The notes: generated by a model not told the origin, from the letters alone. A stretch of DNA of 64,000 nucleotides from Pectobacterium sp013449375 (GCF_048593165.1 NZ_CP184271.1), one strand, 5' to 3'. Shown: positions 25,044-34,729, numbered from the stretch's first letter. Numbers and translations are program-made.

Positions 25044-26933
25044 ATGGCTATCGAAATCAACGTACCGGATATCGGTGCAGATGAAGTTGAAGTCACCGAA
25101 GTGCTGGTGAAGGTTGGCGACAAAGTTGAAGCTGAACAGTCGCTGATCACGGTGGAAGGTGATAAGGCTTCGATGGAAGTCCCTTCTCCGCAGGCTGGTG
25201 TCATTAAAGAGATTAAAGTCTCTGTGGGTGACAAAGTTGAAACTGGCAAACTGATCATGATTTTCGATTCCGCCGACGGTGCAGCTGACGCTGCACCTGC
25301 TAAGGCAGAAGAGAAGAAAGAAGCAGCGCCGGCTGCTGCACCTGCGGCAGCGGCTGCGAAAGACGTCAACGTACCAGATATCGGCGGTGACGAAGTCGAA
25401 GTGACCGAAGTGCTGGTTAAAGTGGGCGACACCGTTGCGGCTGAACAGTCTCTGATTACCGTAGAAGGCGACAAAGCGTCTATGGAAGTTCCGGCACCTT
25501 TCGCAGGTACGGTTAAAGAGATCAAAATCAGCACCGGCGATAAAGTGTCTACCGGTTCTCTGATCATGGTATTCGAAGTGGCGGGTGCTGCACCTGCTGC
25601 CGCTCCGGCACAAGCCGCTGCTCAAGCAGCAACTGCGCCAGCGGCCTCTGCGGCGAAAGAAGTTAACGTACCGGATATCGGCGGTGACGAAGTCGAAGTG
25701 ACTGAAGTGATGGTTAAAGTTGGCGATAAAATCGCGGCTGAGCAATCACTGATCACCGTTGAAGGTGACAAGGCTTCGATGGAAGTCCCTGCGCCGTTCG
25801 CGGGTACGGTTAAAGAAATCAAAATCAGCACCGGCGATAAAGTGAAAACCGGTTCACTGATCATGGTCTTCGAAGTAGAAGGCGCTGCGCCTGCGGCGGC
25901 CCCGGCTGCCAAGCAAGAAGCAGCGGCTGCACCGGCTCCGGCGGCAAAATCTGCTGCGCCAGCACCGGCTGCAAAAGCGGAAGGCAAGAGCGAATTCGCA
26001 GAGAACGACGCTTACATTCACGCAACGCCGGTTATCCGTCGTCTGGCACGTGAATTCGGCGTGAATCTGGCGAAAGTGAAGGGTTCTGGTCGTAAAGGCC
26101 GTATCCTGCGCGAAGACGTTCAGGCTTACGTGAAAGATGCCGTGAAACGCGCTGAGTCTGCGCCAGCTGCTGCCGCTGGCGGCGGTCTGCCTGGCATGCT
26201 GCCATGGCCGAAAGTCGACTTCAGCAAGTTTGGTGAAGTGGAAGAAGTAGAACTGGGCCGTATCCAGAAAATCTCTGGTGCTAACCTGAGCCGTAACTGG
26301 GTGATGATCCCGCACGTTACGCACTTCGACAAAACTGACATCACCGATCTGGAAGCGTTCCGTAAACAGCAGAACGCCGAAGCTGAGAAGCGCAAACTGG
26401 ATGTGAAATTCACCCCAGTTGTCTTCATCATGAAAGCCGTTGCCGCTGCGCTTGAGCAGATGCCACGCTTCAACAGTTCTCTGTCTGAAGATGCGCAACG
26501 TCTGACGCTGAAGAAATACATCAACATCGGTGTTGCGGTTGATACCCCGAACGGTCTGGTGGTTCCGGTCTTTAAAGACGTGAACAAGAAGAGCATCACT
26601 GAGCTGTCTCGTGAATTGACTGTCATCTCCAAGAAAGCCCGTGACGGTAAGCTGACGGCTGGCGAAATGCAGGGCGGTTGCTTCACCATTTCCAGCATTG
26701 GTGGCTTGGGTACGACCCACTTCGCGCCGATCGTCAACGCACCAGAAGTGGCTATTTTGGGTGTGTCTAAGTCCGCGATGGAGCCGGTCTGGAACGGTAA
26801 AGAGTTTGTTCCGCGTCTGATGATGCCGATCTCTCTGTCCTTCGACCACCGTGTCATTGACGGTGCTGATGGTGCGCGCTTCATTACCATCATTAACAAC
26901 ATGTTGTCTGACATCCGCCGTCTGGTGATGTAA
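25044..26933 (+). CDS. aceF: Dihydrolipoyl acetyltransferase, E2 of pyruvate dehydrogenase
   Basis: AceF forms the core of the complex and transfers acetyl groups to CoA. The 629-residue product has three N-terminal lipoyl domains, each with the modified lysine in GDKAS, separated by Ala/Pro-rich linkers. A peripheral subunit-binding domain (ATPVIRRLAREFGVNLAKVK) follows, then the catalytic domain with the active-site SLSFDHRVIDGADGARF near the C-terminus. The lipoyl domains are also close direct repeats at DNA level. Confidence 0.98.
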   Translation: MAIEINVPDIGADEVEVTEVLVKVGDKVEAEQSLITVEGDKASMEVPSPQAGVIKEIKVSVGDKVETGKLIMIFDSADGAADAAPAKAEEKKEAAPAAAPAAAAAKDVNVPDIGGDEVEVTEVLVKVGDTVAAEQSLITVEGDKASMEVPAPFAGTVKEIKISTGDKVSTGSLIMVFEVAGAAPAAAPAQAAAQAATAPAASAAKEVNVPDIGGDEVEVTEVMVKVGDKIAAEQSLITVEGDKASMEVPAPFAGTVKEIKISTGDKVKTGSLIMVFEVEGAAPAAAPAAKQEAAAAPAPAAKSAAPAPAAKAEGKSEFAENDAYIHATPVIRRLAREFGVNLAKVKGSGRKGRILREDVQAYVKDAVKRAESAPAAAAGGGLPGMLPWPKVDFSKFGEVEEVELGRIQKISGANLSRNWVMIPHVTHFDKTDITDLEAFRKQQNAEAEKRKLDVKFTPVVFIMKAVAAALEQMPRFNSSLSEDAQRLTLKKYINIGVAVDTPNGLVVPVFKDVNKKSITELSRELTVISKKARDGKLTAGEMQGGCFTISSIGGLGTTHFAPIVNAPEVAILGVSKSAMEPVWNGKEFVPRLMMPISLSFDHRVIDGADGARFITIINNMLSDIRRLVM

Positions 26934-26940
26934 TCGAAAA

Positions 26941-26964
26941 GCCGGCCTGACGGCCGGCTTTTTT
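26941..26964 (+). terminator. Terminator after aceF
   Basis: GCCGGCC/GGCCGGC with a four-base loop (26941-26958) is followed by six T residues, a strong rho-independent terminator. Confidence 0.92.
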
Positions 26965-27169
26965 CTGATAAGCTGTTATTTGTTACAGCGATCAGTGATT
27001 AAGGACAAATCGTTAGTCGCTTGTTGTTTCAAAATTGTTAACGATTTTGTAAACTACTGCGGCAAAGACACGTCCCGGTGGAAGAGGGCGTTATTAAAAA
27101 TACACCCTCAATCAGAATGATGACGGGTGTGACGTCACAGACCCGCCGGAAATCAATTAAGAGGTCATG

Positions 27170-28594
27170 ATGAGTACTGAAATTAAAGCTCAGGTAGTGG
27201 TACTTGGTGCCGGCCCCGCGGGTTACTCTGCTGCATTCCGCGCGGCGGATTTGGGTCTGGAAACCGTACTGGTAGAGCGCTACTCCACGCTGGGTGGGGT
27301 GTGTCTGAATGTGGGTTGTATCCCTTCCAAAGCCCTGCTACACGTCGCTAAAGTCATTGAAGAAGCCAAAGCACTGGCAGAACACGGTATCGTGTTTGGT
27401 GAACCTAAAACCGACATTGATAAAATCCGTCTCTGGAAAGAAAAAGTCATCACCCAACTGACCGGTGGTCTGGCTGGCATGGCGAAGGGCCGTAAAGTGA
27501 AAGTGGTTAACGGTCTGGGCAAATTCACGGGCGCCAACACGCTGGAAGTTGACGGCGAAAACGGCAAAACGACGATCAACTTCGATAACGCGATTATCGC
27601 TGCGGGTTCACGTCCGATCCAACTGCCTTTCATTCCTCATGATGACCCGCGCGTATGGGATTCTACCGATGCGCTGGAGCTGAAAAGCGTCCCTGGACGT
27701 CTGCTGGTTATGGGCGGCGGTATCATCGGTCTGGAAATGGGTACCGTTTACCACGCTCTGGGTTCACAGATCGATGTCGTTGAAATGTTCGATCAGGTGA
27801 TTCCGGCAGCTGACAAAGACATCATCAAAGTCTTCACCAAGCGTATCAGCAAGCAGTTCAATCTGATGCTGGAAACCAAAGTGACGGCAGTAGAAGCCAA
27901 AGAAGACGGCATCTATGTGACGATGGAAGGCAAAAAAGCACCTGCCGAACCACAGCGTTACGATGCGGTTCTGGTGGCTATTGGTCGCGTACCGAACGGC
28001 AAAAACCTGGATGCGGGCAAAGCGGGCGTGGAAGTTGACGATCGCGGTTTCATCCACGTTGATAAACAAATGCGCACCAACGTGCCACACATCTACGCTA
28101 TCGGCGACATCGTCGGTCAACCGATGCTGGCGCACAAAGGCGTGCATGAAGGCCACGTTGCTGCCGAAGTCATCTCCGGTAAGAAACACTACTTCGATCC
28201 GAAAGTGATTCCTTCTATTGCCTATACCGAACCGGAAGTGGCATGGGTGGGTCTGACCGAGAAAGAAGCGAAAGAGAAAGGCATTAGCTACGAAACCGCG
28301 ACCTTCCCATGGGCAGCGTCTGGCCGTGCTATCGCGTCTGACTGCGCTGACGGTATGACCAAACTGATTTTCGACAAAGAAACTCACCGTGTTATTGGTG
28401 GTGCGATTGTCGGGACTAACGGTGGTGAACTGTTAGGTGAAATCGGTCTGGCGATCGAAATGGGCTGTGATGCGGAAGATATCGCACTGACCATCCATGC
28501 GCACCCAACGCTGCATGAATCTGTTGGTCTGGCCGCTGAAATCTTTGAAGGCAGCATCACTGACCTGCCGAACCCGAAAGCGAAGAAGAAGTAA
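27170..28594 (+). CDS. lpdA: Dihydrolipoyl dehydrogenase
   Basis: Lpd is the FAD-dependent E3 subunit shared by pyruvate and 2-oxoglutarate dehydrogenases and the glycine cleavage system. The 474-residue product has the FAD motif VVVLGAGPAGYSAAF, the redox disulfide in GGVCLNVGCIPSKALLH, an NAD-binding GGGIIGLEMGTVYHALG and the catalytic HAHPTLHE near the end. The ATG at 27170 is preferred over 27167 because AAGAGG is better spaced from it. A separate promoter is likely in the 230 bases after the aceF terminator. Confidence 0.98.
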   Translation: MSTEIKAQVVVLGAGPAGYSAAFRAADLGLETVLVERYSTLGGVCLNVGCIPSKALLHVAKVIEEAKALAEHGIVFGEPKTDIDKIRLWKEKVITQLTGGLAGMAKGRKVKVVNGLGKFTGANTLEVDGENGKTTINFDNAIIAAGSRPIQLPFIPHDDPRVWDSTDALELKSVPGRLLVMGGGIIGLEMGTVYHALGSQIDVVEMFDQVIPAADKDIIKVFTKRISKQFNLMLETKVTAVEAKEDGIYVTMEGKKAPAEPQRYDAVLVAIGRVPNGKNLDAGKAGVEVDDRGFIHVDKQMRTNVPHIYAIGDIVGQPMLAHKGVHEGHVAAEVISGKKHYFDPKVIPSIAYTEPEVAWVGLTEKEAKEKGISYETATFPWAASGRAIASDCADGMTKLIFDKETHRVIGGAIVGTNGGELLGEIGLAIEMGCDAEDIALTIHAHPTLHESVGLAAEIFEGSITDLPNPKAKKK

Positions 28595-28623
28595 GTTCTC
28601 TCAGGTTCGACTAGCGTGAATTT

Positions 28624-28657
28624 AATCCGGCACCTTTTACAGGTGCCGGATTTTTTT
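28624..28657 (+). terminator. Terminator after lpdA
   Basis: An 11-bp stem AATCCGGCACC/GGTGCCGGATT with a seven-base loop runs into a T-tract. Its end touches the convergent LysR gene. Confidence 0.92.
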
Positions 28658-29552
28658 ACGTATCAGAGGCGGGAAATACCCGCGCGCAAAGGAAATCCAC
28701 GAATGCTCGTACTTTTGGTGATGGGTGTTTGCTGGCTGGCCATAGCACATGGAAGATGCCGTTGCGTTCCACGTAATCGGTCAGAATCGGCTGTAGTTGC
28801 CCTTCTGCCAGCTGTGCACGGATAGAGAAATCTGGCAGGTAAGCGATTCCCAGTCCTTGTAGTGCAAAACAAACTCGCGTTTCGATATTGTTGCAGATCA
28901 TTGAGGTAGGCAATGACAATTCGGGTTCACCGGGGGCAAGCCGCAGCGCCCACGGTTCCAGTTTTCCGCTTTTGGGGAAGCGATAGTGCAGGCATGAATG
29001 CTGCGTCAAATCGGCAGGCTTCTGTGGGCAACCGTACTGGGTAAGGTAGTCTGGCGCGGCGACCAACAGAAAACGAAAAGTGCCCAATTTCCGCGCGGTG
29101 AGGCGTGAATCCACGGGGTCACCTGTCCGTACGACGGCATCGAAACCTTCCTCAATGACGTCCACCATGCGGTCGGTGAAGTCCAGATCCAACTCTATCT
29201 CGGGATACTCGCGCATGAACTCACCGAGTACGGGGAGCACCAGTGAACTGACCAGCGGCAGGCTTACTCGCAGGCGTCCGCGCGGTACGGCTTTGGTCTG
29301 TGACAGCTCCAGTTCTGCGGCTTCGATCTCAGCCAGAATTCGTCGGCTACGTGTCAGAAACAGTGAGCCTTCGGCGGTCAATGTGATGCTGCGCGTACTG
29401 CGGTGAAACAGCCTCACGCCTAGCTTTTCTTCAAGCCGTGCGACGCTTTTGCCAACCGCAGACGCGGACACGCCCAGTAGTCGGCCAGCGGCAATAAAAC
29501 TACGTGTTTCGGCCACCTGCACAAATACCGCTAAGCCATTCAGGCTGTCCAT
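28656..29552 (-). CDS. LysR-family transcriptional regulator
   Basis: The 298-residue protein begins MDSLNGLAVFVQVAETRSFIAAGRLLGVSASAVGKSVARLEEKLG (shown as a winged helix-turn-helix at residues 1-60), followed by an effector-binding domain of the type seen in regulators of exporters and oxidoreductases. It is divergent from the serine hydrolase and MFS genes, and a 17-base palindrome of the LysR T-N11-A class lies between them, so these two genes are its likely targets. The effector cannot be read from the sequence. Confidence 0.9.
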   Translation of the reverse strand: MDSLNGLAVFVQVAETRSFIAAGRLLGVSASAVGKSVARLEEKLGVRLFHRSTRSITLTAEGSLFLTRSRRILAEIEAAELELSQTKAVPRGRLRVSLPLVSSLVLPVLGEFMREYPEIELDLDFTDRMVDVIEEGFDAVVRTGDPVDSRLTARKLGTFRFLLVAAPDYLTQYGCPQKPADLTQHSCLHYRFPKSGKLEPWALRLAPGEPELSLPTSMICNNIETRVCFALQGLGIAYLPDFSIRAQLAEGQLQPILTDYVERNGIFHVLWPASKHPSPKVRAFVDFLCARVFPASDT

Positions 29553-29578
29553 ATATCCTCTCTATTGCGGACAATTTA

Positions 29579-29595
29579 TTCCTTATATTAAGGAA
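29579..29595. promoter_or_regulatory. Probable LysR operator
   Basis: TTCCTTATATTAAGGAA is a perfect 7-3-7 palindrome midway in the 116-base divergent region between the LysR gene and the serine hydrolase gene. Confidence 0.6.
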
Positions 29596-29668
29596 CAGTA
29601 GCCTACTTTTTCTTTAATTGCTGATTTTCTATCGTAACGGGAACGCTCATTGATAAAAGGAACACGCC

Positions 29669-30862
29669 GTGATAACTCCCGTATTGGCTCTGGATACCCA
29701 TGCTTCAACAGCTCCTTTCTCTGCCCGAATTCAGGCCGTCGTTCAACAGGCGTTGGACGAACGGCGTTTGGTCGGTGCTGTTGTGCTGGTTGTGCGCAAC
29801 GGAGAATTGATTCATCAGCAGGCTGCAGGATGGGCTGACCGGGAAAACGCCCGTCCTATGGCGCTGGACGCCATCTTCCGATTGGCTTCTGTCAGCAAGC
29901 CCATCGTGTCGGTTGCGGCACTGGTGCTAGTGGCGCAAGGTCGGCTCGATCTGGATGGGGATATCACTCGCTGGATACCGACGTTCCAGACCCGACTGCT
30001 AGACGGCAGCTCAGCGCGCATTACCGTGCGGCAGTTACTCAGCCACACTGCGGGTTTGGGCTACCGCTTTTTCGAGCCCCATGCGGACGGCCCGTACGCG
30101 CAGGCGGGTGTCTCAGACGGTATGGATGCTTCCGGCATCAGCTTGACTGAGAACCTGCACCGCATCGCCAGCGTTCCCCTGCAATACGCGCCGGGAACGG
30201 CCTGGGGTTATTCGCTGGCAACGGACGTATTGGGCGCCTTGATCGAACGCATTCATGGTACGTCATTGAACGAGGCGGTTCGCCAACTGGTGACCGACCC
30301 GCTGGGCATGCACGACACCAGCTTCGTTGTGCGCGACCCATCGCGCCTGACTACCGCTTATGTGAATGACACCCCGCAGCCGCATCGTCTGGCCGAAGGC
30401 GAAACGGTGTCTCCCTTTGAAGGGGCAATTGGCATCGAGTACAGCCCTGCCCGTATCTTTGACTCTCAGGCTTTTCCGTCAGGTGGTGCAGGTATGGCAG
30501 GGACGGCCAGGGATCTGCTGCGTCTGTTGGAAGCTCTGCGTAAAGGGGAAGGCGTGCTGCTGCCTGACGCGTTGATCGAGGAGATGGGGCGCGATCAAAC
30601 ACAAGGGCTGGAGCTGCCCAATGCACCGGGCTGCGGTTTTGGCCTCGGTTTCTCGGTCTTGCGCGATCCGCAGTTAGCCGAGTCGCCGGAATCATCAGGC
30701 ACCTGGCGTTGGGGGGGAGCCTACGGTCATTCATGGTTTGTCGATCGACAACAAGGTTTGAGCGTGGTGGCTTTCACCAACACGATGTACGAGGGGATGT
30801 CGGGGCGTTTTGTCACCGATCTGCGCGATGCCGTGTATGGCGAACTGGAGGCAGCACGATGA
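29669..30862 (+). CDS. Beta-lactamase-family serine hydrolase
   Basis: The 397-residue protein belongs to the class C beta-lactamase/esterase group (Pfam Beta-lactamase). The nucleophile motif S-x-x-K appears as SVSK in FRLASVSKPIVSVAALVLV at about residues 72-75, then VRQLLSHTAGLGY, a Tyr motif in GTAWGYSLATDVLG and GGAGMAGTARDLLRLLEAL. There is no clear signal peptide, so an esterase or peptidase role is more likely than antibiotic resistance. GTG at 29669 follows AAAAGG by eight bases. Its stop overlaps the MFS start. Confidence 0.87.
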   Translation: MITPVLALDTHASTAPFSARIQAVVQQALDERRLVGAVVLVVRNGELIHQQAAGWADRENARPMALDAIFRLASVSKPIVSVAALVLVAQGRLDLDGDITRWIPTFQTRLLDGSSARITVRQLLSHTAGLGYRFFEPHADGPYAQAGVSDGMDASGISLTENLHRIASVPLQYAPGTAWGYSLATDVLGALIERIHGTSLNEAVRQLVTDPLGMHDTSFVVRDPSRLTTAYVNDTPQPHRLAEGETVSPFEGAIGIEYSPARIFDSQAFPSGGAGMAGTARDLLRLLEALRKGEGVLLPDALIEEMGRDQTQGLELPNAPGCGFGLGFSVLRDPQLAESPESSGTWRWGGAYGHSWFVDRQQGLSVVAFTNTMYEGMSGRFVTDLRDAVYGELEAAR

Positions 30863-32037
30863 CGGCTTCAATGACGGTGACACACCATGACAGACTGCCC
30901 GTTGCCTCATTGTTGGCACTGGCTACGGCAGCTTTCATCACTATCCTGACTGAAGCGCTGCCAGCAGGCCTGCTGCCGCAGATGGCGCAGGGACTGTCGG
31001 TGTCCGAAGCCTGGGTCGGACAAACCGTCACTATCTACGCTATCGGTTCTCTGGTCGCTGCGATCCCGTTGACCGCGGCGACGCAAGGTGTACCTCGCCG
31101 CCTGCTGCTGCTGGCAGCCATCGCCGGTTTCGCTGTCGCCAATACGGTTACGGCGTTGTCCAGCAGTTATCTGCTGACGATGGCGGCGCGTTTTCTGGCA
31201 GGTGTTTCAGCTGGGTTGCTGTGGGCGCTACTGGCGGGCTACGCGGCGCGAATGGTGCCGGAGCACCAGAAAGGGCGCGCGATTGCAATAGCGATGGTTG
31301 GCACGCCATTAGCCTTGTCGCTCGGTGTGCCCGCTGGAACCTTTCTTGGCAACGTGATCGGCTGGCGCATGTGCTTCGGTATGATGAGCGGTTTGGCAGT
31401 AATACTCATGCTGTGGGTGCGTATTCAGGTGCCAGATTTCGCGGGGCAAGCCGCAGGCCAGAGATTATCACTGCGGCGCGTATTCACGATGGCTGGCGTA
31501 CGATCCGTGTTATGTGCAGTGCTGGCTTTTGTGTTGGCGCATAACATTCTCTACACCTATATTGCATCGTTTCTCGCGGCGGTGGACATGGTTGCACAGA
31601 CCGGCCTGGTGCTGCTGGTATTTGGCGTCACCTCTCTGCTGAGCATCTGGATTATTGGTGTGCTGATTGACCGCTATTTACGCGTCTTGACGCTTGCGTG
31701 CTCGGCATTGTTCTGCCTGTCCGTATTGGCGCTTGGCGTGGCTGGCGATGCACTGGCCGTGGTCTATGCGGCTGTGGCTATCTGGGGACTTGCCTTTGGC
31801 GGCGCAGCGACGTTATTCCAGACGGCAATTGTCAGAACGGCTGCGGAGGGCGCCGATGTGGCGCAATCGATGTTGGTCACGGCCTGGAACATGGCTATTG
31901 CGGGGGGCGGGATCCTCGGCGGTGTTCTGCTGGAGCACGTCGGCGTTGCCGCGTTCTTCCCAGTGCTGTTGGCACTGTTACTGATTGCGTTCGTTGTCGT
32001 TTGGTCTGCCAGAAGACACGGTTTCCCTATGGCGTGA
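30859..32037 (+). CDS. MFS transporter, drug or sugar exporter type
   Basis: The 392-residue product is a 12-segment major facilitator of the DHA1 type. N-terminal LASLLALATAAFITILTEALPAGLLPQMAQGL-type sequence leads into the loop with ATQGVPRRLLLLAA, and GRAIAIAMVGTPLALSLGVPAGTFLG matches the family's motif C region. The ATG at 30859 overlaps the upstream TGA (ATGA), so it is coupled with the serine hydrolase. A possible role is export of the hydrolase's product or a toxic compound; the substrate is unknown. Confidence 0.87.
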   Translation: MTASMTVTHHDRLPVASLLALATAAFITILTEALPAGLLPQMAQGLSVSEAWVGQTVTIYAIGSLVAAIPLTAATQGVPRRLLLLAAIAGFAVANTVTALSSSYLLTMAARFLAGVSAGLLWALLAGYAARMVPEHQKGRAIAIAMVGTPLALSLGVPAGTFLGNVIGWRMCFGMMSGLAVILMLWVRIQVPDFAGQAAGQRLSLRRVFTMAGVRSVLCAVLAFVLAHNILYTYIASFLAAVDMVAQTGLVLLVFGVTSLLSIWIIGVLIDRYLRVLTLACSALFCLSVLALGVAGDALAVVYAAVAIWGLAFGGAATLFQTAIVRTAAEGADVAQSMLVTAWNMAIAGGGILGGVLLEHVGVAAFFPVLLALLLIAFVVVWSARRHGFPMA

Positions 32038-32126
32038 CGGTAAAATACCCAGAGGAGATTTTTTGCCAGTCGCTTCGCATAATACGCCCTCCGTCCGTTT
32101 ATTTTTAGCCGCGTCAATTACAATCA

Positions 32127-32163
32127 AACCTCAAAAAAGAAACGATGTTCTGTTTTTGAGGTT
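32127..32163 (+). promoter_or_regulatory. Hairpin hiding the ribosome site of the hydrolase gene
   Basis: AACCTCAAAAA at 32127-32137 is an exact inverted repeat of TTTTTGAGGTT at 32153-32163. The right arm contains GAGG, the Shine-Dalgarno site of the gene starting at 32164/32167, so the folded mRNA would block it. The T-run is inside the stem. Confidence 0.6.
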
Positions 32164-32166
32164 ATG

Positions 32167-33354
32167 ATGAATCTGAATATCTTACGCACCTCGGTCTGGC
32201 TACTGGCGGCTTTGCTGGCCAGCCCTCCACTGATGGCGAACGACATGAACCCTACGATTCAACCCGCGACGGATCAGGCGGTAACGGATGAAGGTCTGCC
32301 TTCATTTTATCCGCAGCTTAAACAGCAGATGACCTACTCGGATTCCTGGCTATCCGGGAATTTTACGGATTTTAGCCAGTGGCAATCCCAGTCGAGAAAA
32401 ACGCTGCGTGTGCTACTGCTGACGCCGGATTCCACCAAAGACTTCGCGCCACAAGCGATAGAAAAACAAGATCGCGGCAGCTACATGGCGGAGAAAATTG
32501 CCTTCAACCTGACCGATGAAAGTCGTGTAGACGCGTTGCTCCTGACGCCAAAAAGCACGGGGCCGCATCCCGCGGTCATCCTGCTGCACGATCACGGCGC
32601 GAAGTTTGATATCGGCAAAGAGAAGATGATTAAGCCGTGGGGCAATGACGCACAGCTTGATTCTGCACAGGCATGGGCCGATAAGTTTTTCACTGGGCGC
32701 TTTGTTGGGGATGAACTGGCGAAACGGGGCTATGTGGTGCTGGCAGTGGATGCACTCGGTTGGGGAGCGCGCGGGCCGATTAAATATGAGCAGCAACAGG
32801 CACTGGCGAGTAACTTCTTTAATCTGGGACGCTCGCTCGCGGGTCTGATGGCCTACGAAGACATGCGGGCAACGGACTTTCTGGCATCACTTGAACAGGT
32901 TGATAAGCAACGTATTGGCGTCGTGGGGTTCTCTATGGGGGCCTATCGTGCCTGGCAGCTCGCCGCGCTGTCTGACAAAGTCGCGGCGACAGCGGCAGTC
33001 TCCTGGATTGGCACATACGACGGTCTGATGACGCCGGGTAACAATGTGCTGAGAGGGCAGTCGGCATTCTATATGTTGCATCCGGGGCAACCGACACGCT
33101 TTGATTTCCCCGATGTGGCGAGCGTTGCCGCCCCAAAACCGATGCTGTTATTTAACGGTGGCAAAGACAAGCTATTCCCGACGCAGTCCGTTGAAGATGC
33201 CTACGAGAAAATGCACAAGGTGTGGCAATCTCAAGGGGCGGACAACAACCTGCAAACCAAAATATGGCCTGAACTGGGGCATGTGTTCTATCAGGAACAG
33301 CAGGAAGAGGTGTTTCGCTTTCTGGATCAATGGCTAAAGCCAACATCCCGTTAA
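32167..33354 (+). CDS. Secreted alpha/beta hydrolase, dienelactone hydrolase-like
   Basis: The 395-residue precursor has a signal peptide (MNLNILRTSVWLLAALLASPPLMA) and an alpha/beta hydrolase fold. The nucleophile elbow is GVVGFSMGAYRAWQLAA, an oxyanion region is VILLHDHGAKFDIGK, the acid probably lies in LLFNGGKDKLFP and the His in WPELGHVFYQEQ. A periplasmic esterase, for example on plant cell-wall acyl groups, is conceivable but inferred. ATGs at 32164 and 32167 are both possible. Confidence 0.85.
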   Translation: MNLNILRTSVWLLAALLASPPLMANDMNPTIQPATDQAVTDEGLPSFYPQLKQQMTYSDSWLSGNFTDFSQWQSQSRKTLRVLLLTPDSTKDFAPQAIEKQDRGSYMAEKIAFNLTDESRVDALLLTPKSTGPHPAVILLHDHGAKFDIGKEKMIKPWGNDAQLDSAQAWADKFFTGRFVGDELAKRGYVVLAVDALGWGARGPIKYEQQQALASNFFNLGRSLAGLMAYEDMRATDFLASLEQVDKQRIGVVGFSMGAYRAWQLAALSDKVAATAAVSWIGTYDGLMTPGNNVLRGQSAFYMLHPGQPTRFDFPDVASVAAPKPMLLFNGGKDKLFPTQSVEDAYEKMHKVWQSQGADNNLQTKIWPELGHVFYQEQQEEVFRFLDQWLKPTSR

Positions 33355-33400
33355 ACGAGTACCTTGTTAAAGCTTACACCTTATTAAAATCAGCATATTG

Positions 33401-34729
33401 CTAAAACAGCAGCCCCAGTAAATAGCGTAGATCGCCTTCCTGCCGTAATGCGCAGCGATCGGCGATCTGGTTGCTGTCGAGGTGCGTCAACGAACCGATC
33501 GTTTGCCGCAGTTTGGCATGCAGATCGGTAGGACGCGCCGAGGTTTCCTGACGTGTGGTGCGCTGGATTAACGTGCTGCCGTTACGCAGGTGCAGCGTAA
33601 CTTCATGAAAACGTGCTTCTGGGTCAAGCTCATCGGGCGGAGCAGTTTCATCAGCACGGCGTATGACGCGATTTGCCAGCGCGGAGATTGTGGTTTCAAC
33701 CGGTGCTTCCGAAAAATGCGCCAGCTTCAATTCCCCTTCAATTAGCGCCGCAGCAATCACATACTCCAGACTGAAGCGCGCTTCTACACCGTTTGTCGCG
33801 TTACGGATAAACGGTGCCACATCGCCACCCGGTGGGAACGTCACCGTGATATGTTCGATGGCATCGGCCAGATCAGCATCCGCGCCATTCTGTTTATGCC
33901 ACTGTTCCCGCAGGGCAAACGCGGCTTCGGCCGCGCTGTGGGTGCCGCCACAGGTTGGATAGCGCTTGAATTCCAGACCGGGAGACAACATGCGCCATGG
34001 CGCACCCCAGTTTTCAACCAGTAGTTCCGGTTGATGTTGTTGATCGCCGTGCGCCGCAAGAAAGGCGTCAATGACCTGTTGCGTGTTGCCCTCAAAGCCC
34101 GCTAAGCCCAGCTTGAGGGCGGTTAGCCCCGCTCTGGCGGAAAGCCCAGCATGCAGCGGTTTGACCGCTGAACCAAACTGCGCCCTCAGCCCTGCGGCCT
34201 GTGTGGCAGCCAGACCAAGAATGGTCTGCGTCTGTTCCACCGACGCGCCAGCCAAACGTGCCGCGGCAGCGGCAGCGGCGATAGCTCCGAGCGTCGCCGT
34301 GTTGTGGTAGCCGAGGCTGTAATGGCGTGGTCCACATGCCAGCCCGATTCTGCCTGCCGCCTCCACGCCAATCACGTATGCCGTCAAAAACGTTTCTTCC
34401 GTTACGGAGGAATCCTCTGCGGCAAGGGCAAACAGTGCGGGCAGAATAACGGTACTGGGGTGTCCACGAAACGCCGGATGATAATCGTCAAAGTCCAGTA
34501 CGTGGCCGGAATAGCCCAGAATCAGACTACGCGTCAGGCTGTCCGTGCCGCTGAACACCTGCTTTAATGGCACTAGCCCGCTATCGGCAATCGCCCCTTG
34601 TGCGATCGGGAGCGCAGTAGAGATGAAGTCAGTCACCCCGTCACGGGCGGCCTCTATTGCTTCCCGATTGGGTTCGCTATGGATGATGTGGTGGGCAAGC
34701 GCTGCGGTGATATCAGTCTGATTGGTCAT
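33401..34729 (-). CDS. MmgE/PrpD family protein
   Basis: The 442-residue protein belongs to the MmgE/PrpD family, which includes 2-methylcitrate dehydratase and cis-aconitate decarboxylase-like enzymes. Matching features are LVPLKQVFSGTDSLTRSLILGYSGHVLDFDDYHPAFRGHPSTVILPALFALA (long conserved N-terminal block with the DFDDYH motif), HYSLGYHNTATLGAIAAAAAAARLAG and KPLHAGLSARAGLTALKLG. No prp genes are nearby, so methylcitrate dehydration is unlikely to be its job. A 13-bp inverted repeat lies upstream. Confidence 0.88.
   Translation of the reverse strand: MTNQTDITAALAHHIIHSEPNREAIEAARDGVTDFISTALPIAQGAIADSGLVPLKQVFSGTDSLTRSLILGYSGHVLDFDDYHPAFRGHPSTVILPALFALAAEDSSVTEETFLTAYVIGVEAAGRIGLACGPRHYSLGYHNTATLGAIAAAAAAARLAGASVEQTQTILGLAATQAAGLRAQFGSAVKPLHAGLSARAGLTALKLGLAGFEGNTQQVIDAFLAAHGDQQHQPELLVENWGAPWRMLSPGLEFKRYPTCGGTHSAAEAAFALREQWHKQNGADADLADAIEHITVTFPPGGDVAPFIRNATNGVEARFSLEYVIAAALIEGELKLAHFSEAPVETTISALANRVIRRADETAPPDELDPEARFHEVTLHLRNGSTLIQRTTRQETSARPTDLHAKLRQTIGSLTHLDSNQIADRCALRQEGDLRYLLGLLF

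Noticed and set aside
25854..26849. 331-codon open frame antisense to aceF
   Set aside because: Same cause as for aceE: high bias and repeated Ala/Pro codons on the other strand keep frames open.
32127..32163. Simple rho-independent terminator of the MFS gene
   Set aside because: The T-run is in the stem instead of following it, and the right arm holds the next gene's ribosome site; termination is not excluded.
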